The position numbers and the translations under genes are program-made. This document shows, in pieces, positions 9,927 to 19,751 of a stretch of 64,000 nucleotides of DNA. Origin of the DNA: Alphaproteobacteria bacterium (GTDB lineage Bacteria > Pseudomonadota > Alphaproteobacteria > Thalassobaculales > Thalassobaculaceae); contig JAJEAR010000012.1 of assembly GCA_022822665.1 (NCBI GenBank), positions 1 through 64,000 on the forward strand, given 5' to 3'. Under the pieces are notes generated by a model. That model had not been told where the DNA came from. It saw only the letters and a program-made list of their open reading frames with translations, and made no database searches. The stretch's first letter is position 1; the number at the start of each line of letters is the position of its first letter.

Positions 9927-10259
9927 ATGGCATTGAGAATTCGCCTGGCACGGGGTGGTGCCAAGAAACGCCCGTTCTACCGAATTGTCGTGGCGGAAAA
10001 CACCGCGCCACGCGACGGCCGGTTCGTCGAGAAGGTCGGGACCTACAACCCGATGGTTCCGAAGGAGCACCCCGACCGGCTCAAGGTCGACGAGGACCGG
10101 ATCCGACACTGGCTGTCTGTCGGCGCCAGGCCCACCGATCGGGTGCACAAGTTCCTGGGCGAACTCGGGCTGATGCCCGCCTTCGAGGTCCGTCCACAGC
10201 CGACGAAGTCGGCACCCGGCAAGAAGCGGGCGGAACGTGAAGCGGCGGCCGCCGCCTGA
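9927..10259 (+). CDS. rpsP: 30S ribosomal protein S16
   Basis: Small-subunit ribosomal protein, needed for 30S assembly. The 110 residues begin with the S16 signature ([20 protein letters not shown]) and include GTYNPM and the [14 protein letters not shown] segment. A lysine/alanine-rich C-terminal tail extends past the core, as often in alphaproteobacteria. A GAGGAG/AGGA ribosome-binding region precedes the ATG. The gene begins 29 bases after ffh, and its last codons overlap the rimM start if rimM begins at 10237. Confidence 0.97.
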   Translation: MALRIRLARGGAKKRPFYRIVVAENTAPRDGRFVEKVGTYNPMVPKEHPDRLKVDEDRIRHWLSVGARPTDRVHKFLGELGLMPAFEVRPQPTKSAPGKKRAEREAAAAA

Positions 10260-10794
10260 ACTCCCACACTCCCGCCAGGACGTGTGCCTGGGGGTGATTG
10301 CCGGCGCGCACGGGGTTGCCGGCCTGGTGCGGGTGCAGAGCTTTGCCGAAAAGGCGGAGGACATCGCCGCCTACGGCCCGCTCCACGATGCGGACGGCAC
10401 CCGCTACAGCCTCGAGGTGACCGGCCGTTCCCGCGGTCAGCTGCTGGTTCGCATCGCCGGGGTGGGCGACCGCGATGCGGCGGCGGCCCTGCGGGGAACC
10501 CGCCTGCATGTCCCGCGCAGCGTGCTTCCCGCAGCCGGTGACGGTGAATACTACCACACCGACCTGATCGGGCTGCAGGTCGAACGCCGGGACGGCTCGC
10601 CGCTCGGTGTGGTTGCGTCGGTCCACAACTTCGGCGCCGGCGACCTGATCGATGTCCGGCTCGCCGGCTCGCGCCGTACCGTGCTCCTGCCCTTTGACGC
10701 GGCGACAGTGCTCAAGGTCGATCTTGAGGCGGGCAGCATGGTGGTGGATCCTATGCCGGGCCTGCTCGAGGACCACGCGGGGGGCAACCGGTGA
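10237..10794 (+). CDS. rimM: 16S rRNA processing protein RimM
   Basis: Ribosome maturation factor that binds the 30S head and S19. The protein has the N-terminal RimM barrel ([20 protein letters not shown]) and the C-terminal PRC-type half ([36 protein letters not shown]). The start is uncertain: GTG at 10237 gives 185 residues and a 23-base overlap with rpsP. GTG at 10279, just after a short AGGA, would begin right before the conserved core. The 3' end overlaps trmD by four bases (GTGA), which points to coupled translation. Confidence 0.92.
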   Translation: MKRRPPPELPHSRQDVCLGVIAGAHGVAGLVRVQSFAEKAEDIAAYGPLHDADGTRYSLEVTGRSRGQLLVRIAGVGDRDAAAALRGTRLHVPRSVLPAAGDGEYYHTDLIGLQVERRDGSPLGVVASVHNFGAGDLIDVRLAGSRRTVLLPFDAATVLKVDLEAGSMVVDPMPGLLEDHAGGNR

Positions 10795-11522
10795 GTATGG
10801 GCACACCGGCCTGGCTGGCGACGGTGCTCACCCTGTTCCCTGACATGTTTCCAGGCCCGCTCGCGCTGTCGCTTGCCGGCAAGGCGCGCGACGCCGGGAC
10901 ATGGAACCTCGAGGTCCTCGACATCCGCGACTTCGCGCGCGACCGGCGCGGTACGGTCGACGATGCGCCCTTCGGCGGCGGGGCCGGAATGGTGTTGCGG
11001 CCCGACGTTGTCGATGCCGCGCTGGCGGCGGTCGACGGACGTCCCGGTCGGCGGATCTATCTCACCCCGCGCGGCCGACCCTTTGACCAGGCAACGGCAC
11101 GCCGCTGGGCCGGCGAACCCGGCGTGGTCCTGCTGTGCGGGCGCTACGAGGGTCTCGACCAGCGGGTGATCGATGCCCGCGGGCTCGAGGAGGTCAGTCT
11201 CGGCGACTTCGTGCTCTCGGGCGGCGAGCCGGCGGCACTTGCCATGCTCGATGCCTGCGTCAGGCTGCTGCCCGGGGTAGTGGGAGCGGACGGCGGGCTC
11301 GAGGAGGAGAGTTTCGAGGACGGTCTTCTCGAGTATCCGCTCTATACCCAGCCGCGATGCTGGAACGACATGGAGGTCCCCGAAGTGCTGCTCTCGGGCC
11401 ACCACGCGCGGATCCGCGCGTGGCGCCGGGATCAGGCCGAGCAGGCGACACGCGAGCGCCGGCCCGACCTGTGGGCCCGCCGCCCCGGCGCCCGCCCGCG
11501 CGGGACCGGCAGCGACATGTAG
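10791..11522 (+). CDS. trmD: tRNA (guanine-N1-)-methyltransferase TrmD
   Basis: SAM-dependent enzyme making m1G37 in tRNAs, which prevents +1 frameshifting. The 243-residue protein has the SPOUT trefoil-knot motifs [13 protein letters not shown] (about 115-127) and [19 protein letters not shown] (about 137-155), plus the substrate loop [12 protein letters not shown]. The first codon is GTG, overlapping the rimM stop as GTGA; an ATG lies two codons further in. The C-terminal tail is rich in arginine and proline. Length fits the family. Confidence 0.96.
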   Translation: MSMGTPAWLATVLTLFPDMFPGPLALSLAGKARDAGTWNLEVLDIRDFARDRRGTVDDAPFGGGAGMVLRPDVVDAALAAVDGRPGRRIYLTPRGRPFDQATARRWAGEPGVVLLCGRYEGLDQRVIDARGLEEVSLGDFVLSGGEPAALAMLDACVRLLPGVVGADGGLEEESFEDGLLEYPLYTQPRCWNDMEVPEVLLSGHHARIRAWRRDQAEQATRERRPDLWARRPGARPRGTGSDM

Positions 11523-11539
11523 GGCCCGTGTTCGCGGCG

Positions 11540-11562
11540 GCCACCGGACCGCCGTCCGTGGC
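11540..11562 (+). other. Hairpin between trmD and rplS
   Basis: GCCACCGGAC pairs with GTCCGTGGC (nine base pairs, one bulged C, loop CGCC) 18 bases after trmD. A smaller hairpin CCGGC-TTT-GCCGG follows at 11602-11614. Neither is followed by a T-run. The 222-base trmD-rplS gap holds nothing else that I recognise; the hairpins could mark processing or control of rplS. Confidence 0.35.
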
Positions 11563-11744
11563 GCAAGGCACTGGACATTCGCGCCGTTGCGCGCGATAAG
11601 CCCGGCTTTGCCGGCGATCGTGGTCCGGGCATTCGTGTTGGCGTTGCCACACGGACATTGCCCGGTGTGGATGCACGCAGACGGCAACAGGACGGGGAAC
11701 AGACGGCAGCGCTGGCGCGCCGGCCAGTCAGAAGGGGACCGAGA

Positions 11745-12140
11745 GTGAACATCGTGCAGCAGATCAGCCAGGAACAGGTCGAGCGGCTCAGTGCACAGCG
11801 CCCGGTTCCGGAGTTCGGCCCGGGCGACACGCTCCGGGTCCACGTCAAGGTGGTGGAAGGTTCGCGCGAGCGCATCCAGGTATTCGAGGGCGTCTGCATC
11901 GCGCGCAAGTCGGACTCGATCAACTCCAACTTCACCGTGCGCAAGATCTCCTACGGTGAGGGTGTCGAGCGGGTGTTTCCGCTGCATTCGCCGCGGATTG
12001 CCGACATCGAGGTGATCCGTCGCGGCCGCGTGCGCCGGGCCAAGCTCTACTACCTGCGCTCGCGACGCGGCAAGGCGGCCCGTATCCCGGAGAAGGTGAC
12101 CCGGACCGGCCGGACGCGGCGCGGCGCGGCGCGGAACTGA
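11745..12140 (+). CDS. rplS: 50S ribosomal protein L19
   Basis: Large-subunit ribosomal protein at the 30S-50S interface. From GTG 11745 (AAGGGG upstream) it is 131 residues: [15 protein letters not shown], then the core [29 protein letters not shown] and the family hallmark [17 protein letters not shown], then [14 protein letters not shown]. The C terminus is short and basic. The frame stays open upstream to 11658, but those codons do not match L19. It follows trmD after 222 bases and precedes leuC by 31. Confidence 0.96.
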   Translation: MNIVQQISQEQVERLSAQRPVPEFGPGDTLRVHVKVVEGSRERIQVFEGVCIARKSDSINSNFTVRKISYGEGVERVFPLHSPRIADIEVIRRGRVRRAKLYYLRSRRGKAARIPEKVTRTGRTRRGAARN

Positions 12141-12171
12141 TCACGAGGACAACCGGGCAGGAGCACGTGCA

Positions 12172-13593
12172 ATGGCGAAGCCGCGTACATTGTTCGACAA
12201 GATCTGGCAGTCGCACCTGGTCAACCGGGAAGACGACGGGACCTGCCTGATCTACATTGACCGCCACCTGGTGCACGAGGTGACGAGCCCGCAGGCCTTC
12301 GAAGGGCTGCGCATCGCCGGCCGGCAGGTGCGCCGGCCCGACCTCACCCTGGCGGTGGCCGACCACAACACGCCCACCACGGACATCTCCGAGGGGATTG
12401 CGGAAGAGGACTCGCGCATCCAGGTCGAGACGCTCGAAAGCAACGTGGCCGAGTTCGGGGTCCCGTATTTCGGGCTCGAGGATGCGCGCCGCGGCATCGT
12501 GCACATCATCGGGCCGGAACAGGGGTTCACCCTGCCCGGAATGACCATTGTCTGCGGCGACAGCCACACCGCCACCCATGGCGCCTTCGGGGCACTTGCC
12601 TTCGGGATCGGCACGTCCGAGGTCGAACACGTGCTCGCCACCCAGACCCTGCGCCAGGCGCCGGCTCGCAACATGCGGGTGACCGTCGAGGGCAGCCTGC
12701 CGTTCGGTGTTACCGCCAAGGACGTGATCCTTGCCATCATCGGCAGGATCGGAACCGCCGGCGGGACCGGACACGTGATCGAGTTCGCCGGCGACGCCAT
12801 CCGCTCGCTGTCGATGGAAGCCCGGATGACGGTGTGCAACATGGCGATCGAGGCCGGCGCACGCGCCGGGATGATCGCGCCCGATGAGACCACCTTCGAC
12901 TACCTGCGCGGCCGGGCCATGGCGCCGAAGGGCGGCGCATGGGAGCAGGCGGTCGCATGGTGGCGGACCCTGCCGTCCGACCCCGGCGCCACCTACGATA
13001 CCGAGGTGGTTCTGCAGGCCGCCGACATCGTTCCCCAGGTCACCTGGGGAACGAACCCCGAAGAGGTGATCCCGGTGGACCAGCCGGTCCCGGATCCCGC
13101 CGCAATCGAGGACGCACAGCGCCGCGCCAAGGTCGCCCGGTCGCTCGCCTACATGGGGCTTGAGGCCGGAACGCCGATTTCCCGGGTACCGGTCGACAAG
13201 GTGTTCATCGGATCGTGCACCAACGGTCGCATCGAGGACCTGCGCGCGGTCGCCCGGGTGGCGCAGGGACGCTCCGTTGCCCCCGGCGTCCATGCCATGA
13301 TCGTGGCCGGTTCCGGCCTGGTGCGTGAGCAGGCGGAAGAGGAGGGTCTGGGCGAGATCTTCCGCGAGGCGGGCTTCGACTGGCGCCAGGAACCCGGGTG
13401 CTCGATGTGCCTGGCGATGAATGCCGACCGCCTCGAACCCGGAGAGCGGTGCGCCTCGACATCCAACCGCAACTTCGAGGGACGCCAGGGCTACGGCGGC
13501 AGGACGCACCTGGTCAGCCCGGCGATGGCAGCGGCCGCCGCGGTGACCGGGCGGCTCGCCGACGTGCGTGAACTCCTGGCGGGAGCGGAATAA
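12172..13593 (+). CDS. leuC: 3-isopropylmalate dehydratase large subunit
   Basis: Catalytic [4Fe-4S] subunit of isopropylmalate isomerase, second step of leucine synthesis. The 473-residue protein opens [15 protein letters not shown], carries the aconitase-type [12 protein letters not shown], and has cysteine ligands in [10 protein letters not shown] (near residue 348) and GCSMCLAMN (near 410). The ATG has CAGGAG upstream. Its TAA overlaps the leuD ATG by one base, so the two subunits are probably made together. Length is typical. Confidence 0.97.
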   Translation: MAKPRTLFDKIWQSHLVNREDDGTCLIYIDRHLVHEVTSPQAFEGLRIAGRQVRRPDLTLAVADHNTPTTDISEGIAEEDSRIQVETLESNVAEFGVPYFGLEDARRGIVHIIGPEQGFTLPGMTIVCGDSHTATHGAFGALAFGIGTSEVEHVLATQTLRQAPARNMRVTVEGSLPFGVTAKDVILAIIGRIGTAGGTGHVIEFAGDAIRSLSMEARMTVCNMAIEAGARAGMIAPDETTFDYLRGRAMAPKGGAWEQAVAWWRTLPSDPGATYDTEVVLQAADIVPQVTWGTNPEEVIPVDQPVPDPAAIEDAQRRAKVARSLAYMGLEAGTPISRVPVDKVFIGSCTNGRIEDLRAVARVAQGRSVAPGVHAMIVAGSGLVREQAEEEGLGEIFREAGFDWRQEPGCSMCLAMNADRLEPGERCASTSNRNFEGRQGYGGRTHLVSPAMAAAAAVTGRLADVRELLAGAE

Positions 13594-14198
13594 TGCAGAA
13601 GTTCGAAACCCACCGCGGTGTCGCGGCACCGTTCGACATGATCAACATCGACACCGACAAGGTGATCCCGAAGCAGTACCTGAAGACCATCAGGCGCACC
13701 GGGCTCGGCAAGCACCTGTTCGCCGAGATGCGCTACCGCGCCGACGGGTCGGAGAACCCCGACTTCGTGCTGAACAAGCCGGTCTACCGCGACGCCAGCA
13801 TCATCGTCGCCGGCGACAACTTCGGCTGCGGTTCATCGCGCGAACACGCCCCCTGGGCCCTGCTGGACTACGGCATCCGCTGCGTGATCTCGACCAGCTT
13901 CGCCGACATCTTCTACAACAACTGCTTCAAGAACGGCATCCTGCCGATCACCGTCTCCCGCGAGCAGCTCGACGAGCTGATGCAGGATGCGGAACTCGGC
14001 GCCAACGCGGTGCTCGAGGTCGACCTCGCCGCCCAGGAAATCTCGCGGCCGAACGGAGAGAAGATCGGCTTCGAGGTCGAGCCGGCACGCAAGCACTGCC
14101 TGCTCCACGGTCTTGACGACATCGGGCTGACGCTGGCACGCGAAGAGGCAATCGACAGCTTCGAGGAACGCCGGGCCCGGGAACAGCCCTGGGTCTGA
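13593..14198 (+). CDS. leuD: 3-isopropylmalate dehydratase small subunit
   Basis: Swivel-domain subunit that completes the isopropylmalate isomerase with LeuC. The 201-residue protein shows [17 protein letters not shown] near the start, then [19 protein letters not shown] (about 72-90), the small-subunit substrate-recognition loop, and [11 protein letters not shown]. The start ATG lies within TAATG shared with leuC. It is 43 bases upstream of leuB. Confidence 0.97.
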   Translation: MQKFETHRGVAAPFDMINIDTDKVIPKQYLKTIRRTGLGKHLFAEMRYRADGSENPDFVLNKPVYRDASIIVAGDNFGCGSSREHAPWALLDYGIRCVISTSFADIFYNNCFKNGILPITVSREQLDELMQDAELGANAVLEVDLAAQEISRPNGEKIGFEVEPARKHCLLHGLDDIGLTLAREEAIDSFEERRAREQPWV

Positions 14199-14241
14199 AC
14201 ACGCCCGGTCCGACCGGTGCGGCGAGATGCAGGGGAATACC

Positions 14242-15354
14242 ATGACATCGAACAGGAAGCTGCTGGTCCTCCCGGGTGACGGGATCGGGCCGGAAGTCGT
14301 GGGGCAGGTGCTGCGCGCGGTCGACTGGCTGGCGCGCAAGCGCTCGGTCAGCTTTGACATCACCGAAGGGCTGGCCGGCGGCGCGTCATGGGACAGGCAC
14401 GGCACGCCGCTCACCGACGAGACCCTGGCCGATGCGCTCGCCGCCGACGCGGTGCTGTTCGGGTCCGTCGGCGGCCCGGCCTACGATCAGCTGCCGTTCG
14501 AGCAGAAGCCCGAGCGCGGCCTCCTGCGCCTGCGCAAGGAAATGGACCTGTTCGCCAACCTGCGCCCGGCGATGGTGTTCGGACCGATGGCGGACAGCTC
14601 CAGCCTGAGGTCCGAACTGGTGTCGGGCCTCGACATCCTGATCCTGCGTGAACTGACCGGCGGCATCTACTTCGCCGAGCCAAGGGGGATCGAGGATCTC
14701 CCGGACGGAACCCGCAAGGGCTACGACACCAACCTGTACACCACCCCCGAGATCGAACGGATCGGCAGGGTCGCCATGGACCTCGCGCGCAAGCGCCGCG
14801 GCAAGGTGACCTCGGTCGAGAAGGCGAACGTCATGATGTCAGGGGTGCTGTGGCGCGAGACCATGCAGCAGCTGTTCGACGCCGAGGCCGACGGTCTCGA
14901 GACCGAGCATATGTACGCGGACAACTGCGCCATGCAGCTGGTCCGCTATCCCAGGCAGTTCGACGTGATCGTGACCGACAACCTGTTCGGCGACATGCTG
15001 TCGGACTGTGCCGCCATGCTCACCGGCTCGCTCGGCATGCTGCCGTCGGCCTCGCTCGGCGCCGCCGATCCGGTGACCGGGACCCGGCATGCGCTCTACG
15101 AACCGGTCCATGGTTCGGCACCGGACATCGCGGGCAAGGGTATCGCGAACCCGATTGCGGAACTGCTCAGCTTCTCGATGGCGCTGCGCTACTCTTTCGA
15201 CATGGGCGAGGACGCCGACCTTGTCGATGCAGCAATCGACCGGGTGCTGGCGGCAGGTCTCCGGACCCGCGACATCATGAGCGAAGGCAAGACCGCGGTG
15301 TCGACCGAGGGCATGATGGACGCGATCCTGCACGAGCTCGACACGGCGTCCTGA
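14242..15354 (+). CDS. leuB: 3-isopropylmalate dehydrogenase
   Basis: NAD-dependent oxidative decarboxylase, third step of leucine synthesis. The protein begins [19 protein letters not shown] and contains [49 protein letters not shown] and the NAD-specifying loop [17 protein letters not shown] place the start at ATG 14242, which has GCAGGGG eight bases upstream; an ATG at 14227 would put that ribosome-binding site inside the gene. 370 residues is normal. Last of the leuCDB run; asd follows after 23 bases. Confidence 0.97.
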   Translation: MTSNRKLLVLPGDGIGPEVVGQVLRAVDWLARKRSVSFDITEGLAGGASWDRHGTPLTDETLADALAADAVLFGSVGGPAYDQLPFEQKPERGLLRLRKEMDLFANLRPAMVFGPMADSSSLRSELVSGLDILILRELTGGIYFAEPRGIEDLPDGTRKGYDTNLYTTPEIERIGRVAMDLARKRRGKVTSVEKANVMMSGVLWRETMQQLFDAEADGLETEHMYADNCAMQLVRYPRQFDVIVTDNLFGDMLSDCAAMLTGSLGMLPSASLGAADPVTGTRHALYEPVHGSAPDIAGKGIANPIAELLSFSMALRYSFDMGEDADLVDAAIDRVLAAGLRTRDIMSEGKTAVSTEGMMDAILHELDTAS

Positions 15355-15377
15355 ACGGCAAGAGGGCGACAGCTACC

Positions 15378-16403
15378 ATGGGATACCGGGTTGCGGTGGC
15401 AGGAGCCACCGGTGCGGTGGGCCGCGAAATGCTCCGCGTGCTGGCCGAGCGGGAGTTTCCCGCCGACGAGGTGGTGGCACTCGCCTCGGCGCGATCGATC
15501 GGCAAGGAAGTCTCCTTCGGGGAGGAACAGACGCTCAGGATCTCTCCTCTCGGGTCACACGACTTCTCGACCACCGATATCTGCCTGTTCTCGGCCGGCG
15601 GCTCGGTCTCGAAACAGTACGCGCCGAAGGCGGCGCGCGCGGGATGCGTGGTGATCGACAATTCGTCGCAATGGCGCATGGAACCGGACATTCCGCTCGT
15701 GGTGCCCGAGGTGAACGGTGATGCGCTTCGCTCCTACCGCGAGCGCAACATCATCGCCAATCCCAACTGTTCCACCGCCCAGCTGGTGATGGCCTTGAAG
15801 CCGCTGCACGACACCTTCGAGATCAGCCGGGTGGTGGTCTCGACCTACCAGTCGGTCTCGGGCGCCGGACAGCAGGGAATGGAAGAGCTGTTTTCCCAGA
15901 CCCGGGGTATCTATGTCAGCGACGCGGTCGAGCGTGAGGTGTTCACCAAGCAGATCGCGTTCAACTGCATCCCGCACATCGACAGGTTCATGGACGACGG
16001 ATCGACGCGGGAAGAATGGAAAATGGCGGTGGAAACCCGCAAGATCCTCGACCCGGACATCGATGTCGTGGCGCACTGCGTGCGGGTTCCCGTCTTCATC
16101 GGCCATGCCGAGGCGGTGTTCGTCGAGACCAGGATGCCGATCGATCCCGAACACGCGCGCTCGGTTCTGCGTGCCTTTCCCGGCGTCGTGGTAGTCGACT
16201 ACCGCGAGGACGAGGGATACGTGACGCCCAAGGAGTGCGTCGGCGAGGACCCGGTCTACATCAGCCGGATCCGCACGGATCCGACGGTGGACAACGGGTT
16301 GGTGTTCTGGTGCGTGTCGGACAACCTGCGCAAGGGCGCGGCCCTGAACGCGGTGCAAATCGCCGAGGCCCTGGTGGCCGACTATCTCGAGGAGGCGGCG
16401 TAG
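15378..16403 (+). CDS. asd: Aspartate-semialdehyde dehydrogenase
   Basis: Reduces aspartyl phosphate to aspartate semialdehyde, the branch point to lysine, threonine, methionine and diaminopimelate. From ATG 15378 it is 341 residues with an NADP-binding N terminus (VAVAGATGAVGREMLRVL) and the active-site segment IIANPNCSTAQLV with catalytic Cys131. FSAGGSVSKQYAP and the later RVPVFIGHAEAVFVE are also conserved. The frame is open far upstream inside leuB, but only this region matches. It sits directly after leuB and ends nine bases from the convergent pdxY. Confidence 0.97.
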   Translation: MGYRVAVAGATGAVGREMLRVLAEREFPADEVVALASARSIGKEVSFGEEQTLRISPLGSHDFSTTDICLFSAGGSVSKQYAPKAARAGCVVIDNSSQWRMEPDIPLVVPEVNGDALRSYRERNIIANPNCSTAQLVMALKPLHDTFEISRVVVSTYQSVSGAGQQGMEELFSQTRGIYVSDAVEREVFTKQIAFNCIPHIDRFMDDGSTREEWKMAVETRKILDPDIDVVAHCVRVPVFIGHAEAVFVETRMPIDPEHARSVLRAFPGVVVVDYREDEGYVTPKECVGEDPVYISRIRTDPTVDNGLVFWCVSDNLRKGAALNAVQIAEALVADYLEEAA

Positions 16404-16412
16404 GCGCGTCGC

Positions 16413-17228
16413 TCACCGCCCGGGCATGGTTGCGAGCTCGGCCAGGCACGCGCCGAGCGCGAGTTCGTCGCTCCCGAGTTCCAGGGTACGGCGCGTCACC
16501 AGGTCGAGCCCCGACATGGTGGCCTCCAGCGCGCGGGCGGTATCACGCGTGTCGATGAAGTGCGCGGCGTAGAGGGCCGAGAACAGGTCTCCCGCACCGC
16601 GAAACCGTGCCTGTCTGTACGGAGCGGTGACCCACCGGACGGTGTCGGCGGTGACCGCGCAGGAGGCAATCCGCTCGCCCTGGACGATGCCCGTGACCAC
16701 GACCTGGCCCGGGGAGCCGCGACACAGTGCGCGGGCAGCCGTCACGACGTCTTCGGTGCCATCAACCGGCCGGCCGGTGAGCCAGCCGAGTTCGTACCGG
16801 TTCGGTGTGATGATGTCGGCAAGCGGCAGCAGCCGGCAGCGGATCGCGTCGACAATACCGGGCGCCACGTAAATCCGGCCGTCATCGCCGATCACCGGGT
16901 CGAGCACGTAGAGTCCGTCCCGGTTGGCGCGTCGCACCGCGCGGACGGCCTGTGCGACCACTCCTGCCGTTGAAGGTCGGCCGAGGTAGCCCGACAGCAC
17001 CGCGTCGCAGCGCCCGAGCACGTCCAGGCCGCGCAGGCCCCGGAACAGGTCCGCGAGTTCGGTCGCCGAGCGGGTCCGCCCGGTCCATCGGCCGTGGCCC
17101 GGATGGTTCGAGAAAGTCACGGTGGCGATCGGCCAGACCTCGTGTCCGAGGACCCGGAGAGCCGGGACCGCCGCCGCGTTGCCGACATGGCCATAGGTCA
17201 CGGTGGACTGGATCGAGAGCACCGCCAC
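16413..17228 (-). CDS. pdxY: Pyridoxal kinase PdxY
   Basis: Ribokinase-fold kinase that phosphorylates pyridoxal in B6 salvage. The 271 residues include SIQSTVTYGHVGNAAAVPAL at the N terminus, SNHPGHGRWTG (substrate lid), GYLG, LDPVIGDDGRIYV, ITPNRYELGWLTG and the anion-hole segment RFRGAGDLFSALY near the end. The last motif has Ala where most kinases of the fold have Thr (GTGD). It lies 13 bases after the lipoprotein gene and is probably the last gene of the argD-argF-hslO transcript. Confidence 0.93.
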   Translation of the reverse strand: MAVLSIQSTVTYGHVGNAAAVPALRVLGHEVWPIATVTFSNHPGHGRWTGRTRSATELADLFRGLRGLDVLGRCDAVLSGYLGRPSTAGVVAQAVRAVRRANRDGLYVLDPVIGDDGRIYVAPGIVDAIRCRLLPLADIITPNRYELGWLTGRPVDGTEDVVTAARALCRGSPGQVVVTGIVQGERIASCAVTADTVRWVTAPYRQARFRGAGDLFSALYAAHFIDTRDTARALEATMSGLDLVTRRTLELGSDELALGACLAELATMPGR

Positions 17229-17241
17229 CGCGTCGTTTCCG

Positions 17242-17829
17242 CTACCGGGCCAGGTACGGGGACAGGTGCCGGCCTATTTCCGGTCGGATCGCCTGGTCGA
17301 ATTCACCGATCGCCTGCGCCACCTGGTCGTACCAGGCATAGCCGCGGGCGGTCGGGGAGCGTGCATCGGAGAGCGTGCGGGCAAGTGAGACCGAGGCAGT
17401 GGCACTGGCGAGAACCCGGTCGGCGTCGCGAACCTCGAGCCGTGCTTCCAGCTCGACCCGGTAGCGCCGGTTCTCTCCCGCCGCCTGGAGCAGCGACTTC
17501 AGCCAGGATGCCGGGGGCAGTGCTTCCTCGACGACCCTGGCGTCGGTCACGACGAACACCGCCTCGCGTCCGGCGCCGACCGGAACCAGGACGTCTTCAG
17601 CCCATTGCCGGGCCGCGGCGGCAGGCGCGATCGGAACCAGGTGCTCCACGTGCGGCGACGCGAACGGCGGCACGTACTCGACCACGGTCCGCGCCCGGAC
17701 AACATCAAGCCGGATCGGTGCCAGTTCGGCGAACGAGACGTCTCGCGGCGCCGGCGATGGCGGCGGCGGCGTCACACAGGCGGCGAGCAGCAGCGCCAGA
17801 CCTGCCGCAAGGCGCGTTCCCGCCCTCAC
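17242..17829 (-). CDS. Uncharacterised lipoprotein downstream of hslO
   Basis: A 195-residue secreted protein of unknown role. It starts [19 protein letters not shown], a lipoprotein signal peptide with lipobox LAAC, so Cys18 should be lipidated. The mature part starts with a proline-rich linker and has no motif I can assign; it appears alpha/beta with several charged segments. The start is GTG at 17829, forming a GTGA overlap with the hslO stop, so it is likely translated with hslO. A link to Hsp33 or to envelope stress is only a guess from position. Confidence 0.8.
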   Translation of the reverse strand: MRAGTRLAAGLALLLAACVTPPPPSPAPRDVSFAELAPIRLDVVRARTVVEYVPPFASPHVEHLVPIAPAAAARQWAEDVLVPVGAGREAVFVVTDARVVEEALPPASWLKSLLQAAGENRRYRVELEARLEVRDADRVLASATASVSLARTLSDARSPTARGYAWYDQVAQAIGEFDQAIRPEIGRHLSPYLAR

Positions 17830-18785
17830 TGCAGCATTCTCCCGGACGCGGGGTGATCACGGCCGAGCTCGGCAAGCGCCATGGCGTCGTAGCGTCGCTC
17901 GGTCTTGCAGAACTCGCAGACAACCGACACCACACCCTCCTGCATCATGCTGCGCAGTTCCTCATCGGACAGCGAGCGGAGGACCCGTTCGACCCGCTCG
18001 GCGCTGCAGCGGCACCGGGCCTCGATCGGCTGCCTCGGCCAGGCCCTGACCCCGGTTTCGTGGAACAGCCGGTAGAGCAGCGCCTCCGGCGCCAGCGTTC
18101 GGTCGACCAGTTCCTCCCGCGTGCAGCTTCCCATCAGAATGACGGCGGTGCGCCATCCCTCGTCGTACTCCTCCTCGCTCACGCCGGGCGGTGCGCCGTG
18201 GCCGCCGGCGAACGGCAGGCGCTGGACCATCAGCGCCGACGCGCGCCAGGCTCCGGTCTCGTCCCGTGCCGCAGCAAGGGTAAGGTCGGTCTCGAGTTGT
18301 TCCGAATTTCTGAAATACGCCCGGGTGCACTCCACGAGGCCGTCTCCTGTCAGCTCGACGATCCCCTGGTAGCGCTCGGCGTGCCGGCCCTGATCAACGG
18401 TAAACGCCATGTGTCCGCCCCCGGTCAGGCGCGACAGCGGAACCCTGGGCCCGTGCGCCTGCACGAGCCTGTGCACGCCGTCCTCGTCGCAGGCGGCATA
18501 GCCGCGCAGGCTGCCGTCGCTGGTGACGTCGGCCATGAGCGTGCGAAGCGGCCCGTTTCCGCTCACCTGCAGCGTGAAAACGCCGTCGAACTTCAGTGCA
18601 CCGGCAAGACATGGAGCCAGCGCCAGCATCTCGGCCTGCAGGCGTGCGACCGGTTCGGGATGGGCATGTACGGCAACGATGGCATCGACAGCGGCGTCCA
18701 GGCTGACCAGTCGGCCGCGAAGGGCATAGGGTTCGACCTGGAACGGAAGGACCATGTCCTCGCGCACCGGTTCATCCGGGATCAC
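17826..18785 (-). CDS. hslO: Hsp33 redox-regulated chaperone
   Basis: Holdase chaperone switched on by oxidation: the zinc centre opens when its cysteines form disulfides. The protein contains [18 protein letters not shown] early, [22 protein letters not shown], and the C-terminal zinc motif C-R-C near 257-259 with C-E-F-C near 290-293. I choose GTG at 18785 because it overlaps the argF stop as GTGA, like the next junction downstream; this gives 319 residues. The frame stays open to 18845 inside argF, which is less likely to be used. Confidence 0.93.
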   Translation of the reverse strand: MIPDEPVREDMVLPFQVEPYALRGRLVSLDAAVDAIVAVHAHPEPVARLQAEMLALAPCLAGALKFDGVFTLQVSGNGPLRTLMADVTSDGSLRGYAACDEDGVHRLVQAHGPRVPLSRLTGGGHMAFTVDQGRHAERYQGIVELTGDGLVECTRAYFRNSEQLETDLTLAAARDETGAWRASALMVQRLPFAGGHGAPPGVSEEEYDEGWRTAVILMGSCTREELVDRTLAPEALLYRLFHETGVRAWPRQPIEARCRCSAERVERVLRSLSDEELRSMMQEGVVSVVCEFCKTERRYDAMALAELGRDHPASGRMLQ

Positions 18786-19687
18786 GACAGGCACCAGGTC
18801 AGGATCGCCTTCTGGCTGTGGAGCCGGTTTTCCGCCTCGTCCCACACGATTGACTGGGGCCCGTCGATCACTCCCGGCGTGACTTCCTCGCCGCGGTGCG
18901 CCGGCAGGCAGTGCAGGAACACAGCGTCCTTGCTCGCCCGGCCCATCAGTGCCTCGTCGACCCGGTAGGGAGCGAGCAGGTTGTGCCGGCTCGCATCGTC
19001 GTCGCCCATGGAGATCCAGGCATCGGTCACGACACAGTCCGCATCCGTGACCGCGGCAACGGGGTCATGCATCAGGTCGACCTCGCCGCCGTTGGCCCTG
19101 GCCCATGCGAGCAGTTCCGGGTCAGGCGAGCGTTCCGGCGGGCAGGCGATACGCAGCCGGAAGCCGAACCGGACCGAGGCATGGATCCAGGACGATGCCA
19201 TGTTGTTGCCGTCGCCGCTCCAGGCGACCACCTTGCCGCGGATCGGACCGCGGTGTTCCTCGTAGGCCATCACGTCGGCCAAGAGCTGGCACGGGTGCGA
19301 GTGGTCGGTCAGTCCGTTGATCACCGGGACAGTGGCGTGGCGCGCCATTTCAGTGATCTTCTCGCGCTCGTAGGTCCGCATCATGATGCAGTCGACGTAG
19401 CGCGACAGTGCGCGCGCGGTATCGGCAACGGTCTCGCCGCGGCCGAGCTGCAGCTCTGACCCGTTCAGCACCACGACCTCGCCGCCGAGCTGCTTCATGC
19501 CGACCTCGAAGGAGACCCGGGTCCGGGTCGAGGGCTTCTCGAAAATCATCGCGAGCGTTTTCCCGGCGAGCGGCCGGTCCGCGCCGGTCGTACCCTGCTT
19601 GATCGCCACCGCGTCGTCCACCAGGCCACGCAGCGTTCCGGCGTCAATTTCGTCGAGGTCCAGAAAATGTTTCACGGCTGCCGTCAT
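18782..19687 (-). CDS. argF: Ornithine carbamoyltransferase
   Basis: Makes citrulline from ornithine and carbamoyl phosphate, sixth step of arginine synthesis. From ATG 19687 (GGAGG seven bases upstream) the protein is 301 residues, beginning [10 protein letters not shown]. It has the carbamoyl-phosphate motif STRTR at 53-57, DHSHPCQ, and [13 protein letters not shown] near 260. It follows argD after a 64-base gap that holds a strong hairpin, and its stop overlaps hslO. Confidence 0.97.
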   Translation of the reverse strand: MTAAVKHFLDLDEIDAGTLRGLVDDAVAIKQGTTGADRPLAGKTLAMIFEKPSTRTRVSFEVGMKQLGGEVVVLNGSELQLGRGETVADTARALSRYVDCIMMRTYEREKITEMARHATVPVINGLTDHSHPCQLLADVMAYEEHRGPIRGKVVAWSGDGNNMASSWIHASVRFGFRLRIACPPERSPDPELLAWARANGGEVDLMHDPVAAVTDADCVVTDAWISMGDDDASRHNLLAPYRVDEALMGRASKDAVFLHCLPAHRGEEVTPGVIDGPQSIVWDEAENRLHSQKAILTWCLS

Positions 19688-19719
19688 CCCACGGCCTCCA
19701 GCGTGACAATGAGGGTGAT

Positions 19720-19746
19720 GGAGCGGCCGGGCGTCCCGGCCGCTCC
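19720..19746 (-). other. Strong hairpin between argD and argF
   Basis: GGAGCGGCCGGG (19720-19731) and CCCGGCCGCTCC (19735-19746) form a perfect 12-base-pair stem with loop CGT, five bases after the argD stop. No T-run follows in the direction of transcription, so it may be a processing or stabilising element, or a weak terminator, rather than a full stop between argD and argF. Confidence 0.6.
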
Positions 19747-19751
19747 TGGAA

